DNA of 14,969 bases from CAYJAZ01 sp964371865. GTDB taxonomy: Bacteria; Desulfobacterota; Desulfovibrionia; Desulfovibrionales; Desulfovibrionaceae. A program made the translations under genes and the position numbers. The DNA lies in contig CAYJOR010000062.1 of assembly GCA_964371865.1 (NCBI GenBank), positions 1 to 14,969 of the forward strand, read 5' to 3'. The number at the start of each line of letters is the position of its first letter. Positions within the stretch are counted from its first letter, which is position 1. This document shows, in pieces, positions 1-5,722 of this stretch. The notes under the pieces are model-generated. The model saw nothing but the letters and a program-made list of their open reading frames with translations. It was not told the DNA's origin and did not search any database.

Positions 1-342
1 ACAAATAATAGAATGGAGTTACTTGGTGTAATCTTTGCTTTTCAATCTCTTAAAGAACCTTGCATTGCAGACGTTTATACAGATTCTCAATACGTTACAA
101 AAGCCATCAAAGAATATTGGTTAAAAAATTGGCAAAAAAACGGTTGGAAAACTGCCAATAAAAAAGATGTTAAGAATAAAGATCTTTGGATTCTACTTCA
201 TTCGCAACTACTCAAGCATACTGTCGATTTTAAATGGGTTAAAGGGCATGCAGGACATCCACAGAACGAACGATGTGACTAGCTTGCTCGCAATGCTGCA
301 ACCGGAACAGATTTGTTAGTAGATGAAGGGTATATAGATTAG
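1..342 (+). pseudogene. rnhA: Ribonuclease HI, 3' part, interrupted by an in-frame TAG
   Basis: RNase HI degrades the RNA strand of RNA-DNA hybrids (R-loops, primers). The window opens inside the gene, in frame at base 1 (T-N-N-R-M-E-L, the usual motif around the second catalytic acid). E. coli Glu48, Asp70, His124 and Asp134 correspond to the Glu codon 16-18, the Asp of YTDSQ (82-84), the His of KGHAGHP and the Asp of ERCD (277-279). The next codon, 280-282, is TAG where the family has Glu in ERCDELA. After it the same frame continues with LARNAA and further residues to a second TAG at 340-342, so the lost part is the normal C-terminal helix and tail. A single G-to-T change (GAG to TAG) would explain it. 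Whether the enzyme is dead, merely truncated, or read through is open; a sequencing error is also possible. Identity is firm, pseudogene status is not. Confidence 0.8.
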
Positions 343-386
343 ACAGTGCCTTCAAATTATTTTATTTAGAAAATATAAAAATGCAA

Positions 387-431
387 AGAGGGTGAAAGTA
401 CATTTTGAACTAAAGTGTACTTTCACCCTCT
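387..431. terminator. Bidirectional Rho-independent terminator between rnhA and gcvH
   Basis: A perfect 16-bp inverted repeat (387-402 with 416-431) encloses a 13-nt loop. Read on the minus strand it is followed by a T-rich stretch (complement of 361-386), as expected for ending gcvH. Read on the plus strand the tail is weaker (CTTAAAAAAC). It sits exactly between two convergent genes. Confidence 0.85.
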
Positions 432-453
432 CTTAAAAAACTTGCTTTATATA

Positions 454-819
454 CTATTTAGAATATTTAGCATTATATTCTTCTTCTGAAAGAAGACCTT
501 CAGGAGTAGATGAAGTTTTAATTTTGATAAGCCAACCTTCAGAATAAGGTGAACCATTTACAACTTCTGGTGTAGCATCTAAAGCTTCGTTGATTTCAAC
601 AACTTCACCGTCTACTGGTGAGTAGATATCAGAAGCAGCTTTTACTGATTCAACAGCAGCAAATTCTTTTCCTTTTGTAAGTGTATCGCCAACAGCTGGA
701 AGGTCGATATAAGTGATATCACCTAATTCAGCTTGTGCAAAATCACTAATTCCTACTGTTGCAATTCCGTCTTCAATAACAATCCATTCGTGGCTGTCTG
801 CAAAAAGTCTTGTACTCAT
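454..819 (-). CDS. gcvH: Glycine cleavage system H protein
   Basis: GcvH is the small lipoyl-carrier protein of the glycine cleavage complex; it shuttles the aminomethyl group between the P and T proteins in the cytoplasm. The 121-residue product has the normal family length. It shows the N-terminal SHEWI motif, the VGISDFAQAELGDI segment, and the lipoylation site ESVKAASD, in which Lys60 would carry lipoate, followed by SPVDGEVVEIN. The start is supported by AGGAG (829-833) about 9 nt upstream. The stop is TAG. The gene stands alone: no gcvT, gcvP or lipoyl ligase is adjacent, unlike the common gcvTHP operon. The upstream permease gene is about 200 bp away, so gcvH probably has its own promoter. 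The shared terminator at 387-431 ends it. Confidence 0.95.
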   Translation of the reverse strand: MSTRLFADSHEWIVIEDGIATVGISDFAQAELGDITYIDLPAVGDTLTKGKEFAAVESVKAASDIYSPVDGEVVEINEALDATPEVVNGSPYSEGWLIKIKTSSTPEGLLSEEEYNAKYSK

Positions 820-900
820 TGTGGTATACTCCTATAATTTAATGCGTGCTATACTTTACTTATAGAAAAGCAGCACGACTTTTTGTGCGTTAATATTTAT

Positions 901-943
901 TCTAGATAGAAGTGAAAAACATATTTAGACGACACTATCTAGA
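901..943. repeat. 9-bp perfect inverted repeat (TCTAGATAG / CTATCTAGA)
   Basis: 901-909 pairs with 935-943 around a 25-nt spacer. It lies between the end of the permease gene and gcvH. There is no T-tract on either side, so it is not a standard terminator; an operator or chance repeat are both possible. Confidence 0.4.
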
Positions 944-980
944 GGGTCTATTTCCCATTTATTTATTTGTGAAAAAGAAT

Positions 981-1012
981 ATAGACAACTTTTTTCTTTT
1001 AAACAAGTCTAT
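981..1012 (-). terminator. Weak candidate terminator of the permease gene
   Basis: ATAGAC (981-986) pairs with GTCTAT (1007-1012). On the minus strand the stem is followed by ATTCTTTTTC, and it lies 11 bp after the permease stop codon. Only 6 bp of stem with a 20-nt loop, so support is modest. Confidence 0.35.
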
Positions 1013-1022
1013 TTTTCTCAGC

Positions 1023-2084
1023 TTAAATATCAGAGCCGATACGCTTTTCCATATTAAATTCTCTAATAAAAATATCCCAACTTGTAACAAAAAGAGTAGC
1101 AATAAGTGGTCCAATTACAAAACCATTCATTCCTGCCATTGTAAATCCGCCAAGAGTAGAGAGAAGAACAAGATAGTCAGGAAGGTTGGTGTCACGCCCA
1201 ACAAGTAAAGGGCGAAGAATATTATCTACAAGCCCAATCACTCCAATCCCAAAAGCTATAAGTATTGTACCCGATAAAATATCTCCTGTTGCCATAAGAT
1301 AAAGAGCTACAGGGGCCCATATTAGAGCAGAACCTATCATCGGCACAAGCGATAAGAACACCATTGCGACACCCCAAAGGAACACACCAGGAATTCCGAG
1401 TATCGCAAAAATTACACCACCTAAGAAACCTTGAACAACTGCAACTACGAAGCTTCCTTTAATAGTTGCTCGTGTCACTTCAGAAAATTTCTTAAAGAAC
1501 ATAGCTTCTCTTTCATCTCCGAGCGGTAAAGCTAGGTGAAGATATCTTACTAAAGTATCACTATCTCTTATTATAAAGAAAGCAACATATAAAAGCATAC
1601 CAATTTCAGCAATAAAAGTAAGTGTTCCTTGACCTATTGCAACAGACTGTTGAGCTATAAATCTGCTTATAAATACAACTAATTCACCTATTTTTTCTTC
1701 CAAATCTGCAAGATCGAATCCAATTTTCGCTAAGCCTTCTTGAATAACAGGAAAAGCTACTCTCACTTGCTCCACATACTTATCAACATTTATTTCACCG
1801 GATTGTAGTCCATCAAACAGAAGAACTCCCTGCCCTATAAATGAATTTAATACAAATAAGAACGGTAGCACTACTATCAAAATACAAAGTAGCAAAGTAC
1901 AAAGAGCTGATAAGTTTTCTCTCTTAGTTTTTTCAAGTAGCATTTTATTAATAGGTGCAAATACAATACCTATAGCAACAGCCCAAAATATTACTCCGAA
2001 AAATGGAGCCAGCAGCATTATAAAAAAAATACTTACCAGTATTAATAAAGCTATAAAGGAGCGAAATTCCATCTTTTCTTGCAT
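1023..2084 (-). CDS. AI-2E/PerM-family inner-membrane transporter
   Basis: This 353-residue integral membrane protein belongs to the AI-2E transporter (UPF0118, PerM/YdiK/TqsA) family. Family members are inner-membrane permeases, some tied to autoinducer-2 export or Na+/H+ exchange, but most have no known substrate. Visible features: N-terminal hydrophobic segments at about residues 8-40 and 58-85, a soluble central stretch (about 90-135) rich in acidic residues, then repeated hydrophobic segments with family-like patches LYVAFFIIRDSD, GSALIWAPVALYL and GPLIATLFVTSWDIF. Length is typical. The start ATG (2082-2084) has a GAGAGG Shine-Dalgarno (2091-2096) 6 nt upstream; Met5 is an alternative start. 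A stable hairpin lies directly upstream at 2110-2139. Quorum-sensing function should not be assumed from the family name. Confidence 0.85.
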   Translation of the reverse strand: MQEKMEFRSFIALLILVSIFFIMLLAPFFGVIFWAVAIGIVFAPINKMLLEKTKRENLSALCTLLLCILIVVLPFLFVLNSFIGQGVLLFDGLQSGEINVDKYVEQVRVAFPVIQEGLAKIGFDLADLEEKIGELVVFISRFIAQQSVAIGQGTLTFIAEIGMLLYVAFFIIRDSDTLVRYLHLALPLGDEREAMFFKKFSEVTRATIKGSFVVAVVQGFLGGVIFAILGIPGVFLWGVAMVFLSLVPMIGSALIWAPVALYLMATGDILSGTILIAFGIGVIGLVDNILRPLLVGRDTNLPDYLVLLSTLGGFTMAGMNGFVIGPLIATLFVTSWDIFIREFNMEKRIGSDI

Positions 2085-2109
2085 ATTTTACCTCTCTTTA
2101 ATGTTTTTA

Positions 2110-2139
2110 GCGACCAAAAGGAATCATCCCCTTTGATCG
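2110..2139 (-). promoter_or_regulatory. Leader hairpin just upstream of the permease gene
   Basis: GCGACCAAAAGG (from 2110) and CCCTTTGATCGC (to 2139) form an imperfect stem of about 11 bp, with one G-U-type pair, around a short loop. It ends about 13 bp before the permease Shine-Dalgarno. On the minus strand it is followed by TAAAAACATT, not a T-tract, so it looks like a leader structure or mRNA stabiliser rather than a terminator. Confidence 0.4.
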
Positions 2140-2179
2140 CCGAATATAAATTTTACTGTATCCCATTAATAAAATAGTT

Positions 2180-2435
2180 ATAAGAATAAACTAGTTTAGG
2201 GTGTGTTTCTAAATTAAGAGATTTTGTATTCTTGACAAGGAAAAGTGAATTTTTATGAAAGGAGTTTATCAAAACATAAATGACTTGAATAAAAATTTAC
2301 TTTGACGAAGCTATTTGTTGATAAGTCTGATAGCGAAATATCGTTTTTTTATCAAAGTAATTCAGCTAATTTCATCTAACTATCAAAAATCAAAAGAATT
2401 AATTTAGAAACATACCCTAGTAAAACTATTCTTAT
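2180..2435 (-). repeat. Outer inverted repeat flanking the MITE-like element; possible split kdsA terminator
   Basis: ATAAGAATA (2180-2188) pairs perfectly with TATTCTTAT (2427-2435). Removing the element and one TA would bring these arms to a 17-nt separation, followed on the minus strand by AACTATTTTATT. That would be a plausible terminator 36 bp after kdsA. An AATAGT direct repeat (2173-2178 and 2440-2445) lies just outside and offers an alternative reading, in which the element is longer with a 6-bp target duplication. Confidence 0.4.
2199..2417. mobile_element. MITE-like element with 19-bp terminal inverted repeats flanked by TA
   Basis: The left end GGGTGTGTTTCTAAATTAA (2199-2217) is repeated inverted at the right end (2399-2417) with 18 of 19 positions identical. 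TA (2197-2198 and 2418-2419) flanks both ends, as left by TA-duplicating transposases such as IS630/mariner or some IS5-family groups. The 219-bp interior is AT-rich and has no transposase frame. It has internal inverted repeats TTACTTTGA (2297-2305)/TCAAAGTAA (2352-2360) and GCTAT (2310-2314)/ATAGC (2330-2334), so the whole element can fold back. This reads as a non-autonomous element. The outer repeat at 2180-2188/2427-2435 is either part of a longer, diverged TIR or the split target hairpin. The element fills most of the 387-bp kdsA-permease gap. Confidence 0.6.
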
Positions 2436-2471
2436 ACATAATAGTGTAACAGGCATAGTAGAAATCATTAA

Positions 2472-3311
2472 CTAATACCCTTTTACTATTCTATCAATCT
2501 CTTTTAGTTGAAGAAGAAGAGAAAGTAACTCATTAAAAGGTATCATATTAGGTCCATCACAAGGAGCTGAATCAGGGTTAGGATGAGTTTCCATAAACAA
2601 ACCCGCAACACCACACGCAACTGCGGCTCGTGCTAGTGGTGGAACAAATTCTCTTTGACCAGAAGATGATCCGCCGGAAGCAGAAGGAAGTTGTACGGAA
2701 TGAGTTGCATCAAAAATCACAGGTTGACCGGTTGCAGCCATAATTGGAAAGCTGCGGTAATCAACAACAAGATTATGATAGCCAAAACTTGCACCACGTT
2801 CACATAGTGCTATATCTTTATTCCCTGTTGCTAAAGCTTTTTTCGCTACTTGTGCCATATCATTCGGTGCAAGGAACTGACCTTTTTTTATATTTACAGG
2901 CTTATTTGTAGCCGCGACTGCTTGAATAAAGTCTGTTTGTCTACATAGAAAAGCCGGAGTCTGTAGCATATCTACAACTTTTGCCACAGGTTCTGCTTGT
3001 TCTGGGCTATGAACGTCAGTAAGCACAGGAACTCCAACTGTTTCACGTATTTCTGATAATATATCAAGCCCTTCTTCCATTCCAACTCCACGATAGCCGG
3101 CCAAAGAGGTTCTATTTGCTTTATCAAAACTTGATTTGAAGATAAAAGGAATTTCAGCTTTTTCAAACACTTCACGCAAAAAGCGTGCGCATTCGATTGT
3201 ATGCTGTCTGCTTTCCATAGCACAAGGGCCTGCAATAAAGCAGATTGGTGAACTATTCGACATTACAACAGAATGTGAATTATCAGGATATTTAATATTA
3301 ATTGTATGCAT
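2472..3311 (-). CDS. kdsA: 3-deoxy-8-phosphooctulonate synthase (KDO-8-P synthase), metal-dependent type
   Basis: KdsA condenses phosphoenolpyruvate with arabinose 5-phosphate to KDO-8-phosphate, the committed step to the KDO sugars of lipopolysaccharide inner core. The 279-residue product shows the family blocks in order: IAGPCAMES (27-34), FKSSFDKANRTS (58-69), PVLTDVHSPEQA (95-106), FDATHSVQ (200-207), METHPNPDSAPCDGPNM (240-256). Cys30, His204, Glu241 and Asp252 match the four metal ligands known from the Aquifex enzyme, so this is the metal-dependent class; the E. coli class has Asn at the Cys position. The first 20 or so residues are an extra N-terminal stretch. No Shine-Dalgarno precedes the ATG, and the stop of the upstream hydrolase gene is only 4 nt away, so translational coupling is likely. 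The stop is TAG. The usual kdsB/kdsC/lpt neighbours are absent here. Confidence 0.95.
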   Translation of the reverse strand: MHTINIKYPDNSHSVVMSNSSPICFIAGPCAMESRQHTIECARFLREVFEKAEIPFIFKSSFDKANRTSLAGYRGVGMEEGLDILSEIRETVGVPVLTDVHSPEQAEPVAKVVDMLQTPAFLCRQTDFIQAVAATNKPVNIKKGQFLAPNDMAQVAKKALATGNKDIALCERGASFGYHNLVVDYRSFPIMAATGQPVIFDATHSVQLPSASGGSSSGQREFVPPLARAAVACGVAGLFMETHPNPDSAPCDGPNMIPFNELLSLLLQLKEIDRIVKGY

Positions 3312-3315
3312 ATTT

Positions 3316-5169
3316 TTATAGTGTATAGGTTAGAGTGTTAGTGCAAGATACTATTGTTACGATTAAAGCAAATATCATAGCTCCAAGATAAGGATTTTTT
3401 GTATCTTTGAATATAGAACGCATAAAGAATACTGCAAGCGGAAGATAAATAAGAATAGGGAACAACCAAATTCCTATAATATTAAAGCTCACAGTGCCAA
3501 ACATAATTTCAAAAGGTGCTCTTCCATCTTGTAAGAATCGTGAGTATTGAGTGAAGATAAGTAGAGCAGAAGAAAGTCCGTTAACAATAGCAAGTAAAAT
3601 AACGTTCACAATCTCAGGTAAACCTTTAATATAGTTAAAGCAGTTTACCGCGAGTGAGTTGATAATATAGAAAACAAGGAAAAAAGGCAAATAGATTAAA
3701 ATTGGATAGAATTTATCCGCTGTAAAAGCCTTTAGTGGCAGCACCCAGAATCTAAAGTCTGCTTTGAAGAATATATCCGCCGCAAACACAAGCCCAAATG
3801 CACAAAGAACAACAAAGATCGCTAAAAGCAAAGTCTTGAAGAGTGAGCCTATACCAATCGATACTCCTCTTTGAGCTAATGAAACAGGTGTTTTACCTAT
3901 TTTAGAACCAATAAACAAAAGAACTAGAGTAAATGCAGCACATAGAACTGACCATAATCCTATAAACAATACAGGACTTTGTATCATAAATGGATAAGGC
4001 ATATTTGTAAGATTTAGCGTTCTGGTGAAAGAAAATAAGTATACATAACATACTGCTGAGAAAGTTACAGAAAGTATTAATGATGCAACAAACCAAAAAT
4101 ATCCACCTTTGCCGGGATTAGGTAAAGCTTCAACTTTTTCTTTAGATAACAATGAACTAAAGAAAGATGTTCTTAGCATTATTTTTGTAAATGTTGTAAC
4201 AAACATCGCAAAACCTAGAAGTCCTAAAGTATTGAAAGCAAGTTTAATCTGCCATACTTGATTATCAGACGCTAAAGATTTTGGCGCAGGAAGTGATATT
4301 TCAAAGAAATCAAGTGTAGATTTTACAACTGTTTCTGAAACATGATTCCAAGGGTGAATTTGATTTGGGTTGAAAATTACGCGTATAGCTTCTCGTCCAT
4401 CAACTTCTTCTTTATAAAAAATATAGCTATCTTTTTTAACACTTGCGGGGTCAGAAGGATCTTTACCAAAATTTAAGAAAGATTGCGCTGTTGCTTGATT
4501 GATATAATCACGAGGTGCAGTAACGCTTCCATCTTCACCATAAACTCGGAAGAAAAATTCATCATAAAGTGCAGCTACAATACCAACGTCTCTGTTACCG
4601 TATTTATTATAGAAATTTTTATCAGCGTCTACATAGTTAGCATCATTCGCAATCAAAAGAACAGACTTAATAAGTGGAGTTTCTCTTTTATTATCTATAT
4701 CAACTGAGAAGTTCGCAGCTCGTGCTCCGTTTGAGTGTCCGGTAACACCTATTTCATTTTTATCAACATAAGGAAGAGTCGCCATAAATTCAACTACGTC
4801 GTACATTCCTGTACCTTGAATAGCTTCTTCACCAACCGGAAGAGGATCGGAATTACCATGGCCATACATATCTATTGATGCAACTACATATCCACGTCTT
4901 GCAAGTTCTACATAGTTCAAATCTTGCATTTCTCTGTTATTATACCAACCGTGACTTGTTACGATTGCCGGTGCCGGATTTTCTTTACTTGCATTTTCCG
5001 GAACAAAAAGCAGGAATGAAATTTGTCTACCAAGCGGAGTTTCTACTCGAATATCTTTAATATCAACGGAGTTATAATCCGATTGGATAACATATGCTCC
5101 AGCCATACTTATAAAGCACAATATTAATGATAGTATCAGCCAATTTCTTACACCTTTCTTCTGTTCCAT
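3316..5169 (-). CDS. Membrane alpha/beta hydrolase with C-terminal multi-TM domain
   Basis: A 617-residue two-part protein. Residues 10-28 form an N-terminal TM anchor or uncleaved signal. Residues about 40-290 are an alpha/beta-hydrolase domain: SHGWYNNRE (72-80, oxyanion HG), SIDMYGHGNSD (98-108), and the nucleophile elbow GHSNG with Ser146; the catalytic His is probably in IHPWNH (271-276). Residues about 305-617 hold roughly eight hydrophobic segments (near 312-330, 358-380, 398-420, 443-465, 487-509, 520-540, 562-583, 595-611). The hydrolase domain is predicted to face the periplasm if the N-terminal segment is a signal anchor. The start has AGGTG 5 nt upstream. It ends 4 nt before kdsA, so the two are probably co-transcribed. 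The substrate is unknown; an esterase or acyl-transfer role at the envelope is only a guess from the fold and neighbour. Confidence 0.8.
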   Translation of the reverse strand: MEQKKGVRNWLILSLILCFISMAGAYVIQSDYNSVDIKDIRVETPLGRQISFLLFVPENASKENPAPAIVTSHGWYNNREMQDLNYVELARRGYVVASIDMYGHGNSDPLPVGEEAIQGTGMYDVVEFMATLPYVDKNEIGVTGHSNGARAANFSVDIDNKRETPLIKSVLLIANDANYVDADKNFYNKYGNRDVGIVAALYDEFFFRVYGEDGSVTAPRDYINQATAQSFLNFGKDPSDPASVKKDSYIFYKEEVDGREAIRVIFNPNQIHPWNHVSETVVKSTLDFFEISLPAPKSLASDNQVWQIKLAFNTLGLLGFAMFVTTFTKIMLRTSFFSSLLSKEKVEALPNPGKGGYFWFVASLILSVTFSAVCYVYLFSFTRTLNLTNMPYPFMIQSPVLFIGLWSVLCAAFTLVLLFIGSKIGKTPVSLAQRGVSIGIGSLFKTLLLAIFVVLCAFGLVFAADIFFKADFRFWVLPLKAFTADKFYPILIYLPFFLVFYIINSLAVNCFNYIKGLPEIVNVILLAIVNGLSSALLIFTQYSRFLQDGRAPFEIMFGTVSFNIIGIWLFPILIYLPLAVFFMRSIFKDTKNPYLGAMIFALIVTIVSCTNTLTYTL

Positions 5170-5210
5170 TTCAGCACCTATTTAAATTTATTTTATTTTT
5201 AATATAGAGA

Positions 5211-5411
5211 TTATGACTTTTTACGAAGTTCAGTCACAGTTTCGCCACCAACTCCCCAATTGTCGGTATCCACTTCTTCGATGACAACAAATGTTGTAGA
5301 CGGATTTTTTCCTAACACGTCTACAAGAAGTTGGGTTGTGCCCTTAATAAGTTCAGCTTTTTGTTCTGCTGTAGCGCCTTCTTTTGTGATTTTTATATTA
5401 ACAAACGGCAT
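5211..5411 (-). CDS. 4-oxalocrotonate tautomerase family protein
   Basis: A 66-residue protein of the 4-OT superfamily, whose members use an N-terminal proline as general base or acid for keto-enol tautomerisation, usually as a hexamer. The sequence begins MPFVNIKITKEG, so Pro1 is exposed after Met removal, and it carries the C-terminal DNWGVGGETV hairpin typical of the family. The start at 5409-5411 is chosen because AAGGAG lies 7 nt upstream and it puts Pro second; an in-frame upstream extension to 5522 lacks family similarity. The arginines that bind substrate in classical 4-OT (Arg11 and Arg39) appear to be Ala and Val here, so the substrate is probably different from oxalocrotonate. The gene is 41 bp upstream of the hydrolase and may be co-transcribed with it. 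Confidence 0.85.
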   Translation of the reverse strand: MPFVNIKITKEGATAEQKAELIKGTTQLLVDVLGKNPSTTFVVIEEVDTDNWGVGGETVTELRKKS

Positions 5412-5418
5412 AATAGTT

Positions 5419-5424
5419 CTCCTT
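5419..5424 (-). promoter_or_regulatory. Shine-Dalgarno deciding the tautomerase start
   Basis: AAGGAG on the minus strand, 7 nt before the ATG at 5411. It selects the 66-residue product starting Met-Pro over the longer in-frame reading. Confidence 0.75.
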
Positions 5425-5597
5425 TTTTTCACACTTTCGTATGGATAGAGAAAAATGTCAATATTATATAAAAAAATTTTAAGAGTTTCTTTTCTATAAT
5501 ATAAATATAAACATAAATACAAGGAAAATCTATAGGGTTTTGAATTAATAATAATTATTTTTTAAGGAAACGTGGTTTTCCCCTCAAGAAATCATAA

Positions 5598-5638
5598 ATT
5601 GGAATAACATGGGTAAAAACAAAACTACCCTTTCCAAT
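5598..5638 (+). promoter_or_regulatory. Two-part hairpin in the glyQ leader
   Basis: ATTGGAA (5598-5604) pairs with TTCCAAT (5632-5638), and inside it GGGTA (5611-5615) pairs with TACCC (5626-5630). There is no T-tract, and no T-box consensus could be recognised. It sits about 85 nt before the glyQ start. Confidence 0.4.
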
Positions 5639-5710
5639 GCTTGAAGTTTGTTAAAAAATCTGTTAATAATCTGTATTGTATTATTAATGACTTTTACCAT
5701 AGTTTTAAAT

Positions 5711-5716
5711 AAGAGG
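5711..5716 (+). promoter_or_regulatory. Shine-Dalgarno deciding the glyQ start
   Basis: AAGAGG, 6 nt before ATG 5723. It supports the start MYFQDVIF, which matches the beginning of the family domain, rather than an upstream TTG that would add a hydrophobic 25-residue extension. Confidence 0.75.
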
Positions 5717-5722
5717 AAATAT

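Larger units (their letters stand above)
820..1022. other. Intergenic region upstream of gcvH with inverted repeats
   Basis: This gap holds the presumptive gcvH promoter and leader (minus strand). No clean -35/-10 pair stands out among several AT-rich -10-like hexamers. CGTGCT (845-850) can pair with AGCACG (872-877); the latter can alternatively pair weakly with TGTGC around 884-889, so two competing small stems are possible in the leader. I saw no glycine-riboswitch core. Confidence 0.4.
5412..5722. other. Divergent promoter region between the tautomerase gene and glyQ
   Basis: This 311-bp gap has no gene. On the minus strand a perfect TATAAT (5463-5468) is a candidate -10 for the tautomerase gene, with a poor -35; a TTGACA on the same strand (5456-5461) lacks a matching -10. 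On the plus strand another TATAAT (5495-5500) could serve glyQ with a leader of about 215 nt. A two-part hairpin lies at 5598-5638. The stretch is extremely AT-rich, so hexamer matches are weak evidence. Confidence 0.4.

Noticed and set aside
280..282. Genome-wide TAG reassignment
   Set aside because: Four other genes in the window end in TAG at the expected protein length, so TAG works as a stop here. A site-specific readthrough remains possible and is listed as part of a finding.
820..900. Glycine riboswitch upstream of gcvH
   Set aside because: The gap is short, AT-rich and lacks the conserved glycine-aptamer core; only small stems are present.
912..1208. 98-codon plus-strand ORF upstream of gcvH and across the permease 3' end
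   Set aside because: Low-complexity AT-rich translation, antisense to the permease gene over most of its length, with no recognisable domain or good ribosome binding site.
2255..2305. 16-codon ORF inside the MITE-like element
   Set aside because: Very short, no convincing Shine-Dalgarno and no similarity to any transposase segment I recognise.
5648..5722. N-terminal hydrophobic extension of GlyQ from an upstream TTG
   Set aside because: GlyQ is cytosolic, the family begins near MYFQDV, and a good Shine-Dalgarno precedes ATG 5723. The extension is untranslated leader read in frame.
5598..5722. T-box riboswitch for glyQS
   Set aside because: No T-box sequence, specifier stem or terminator/antiterminator pair could be recognised.
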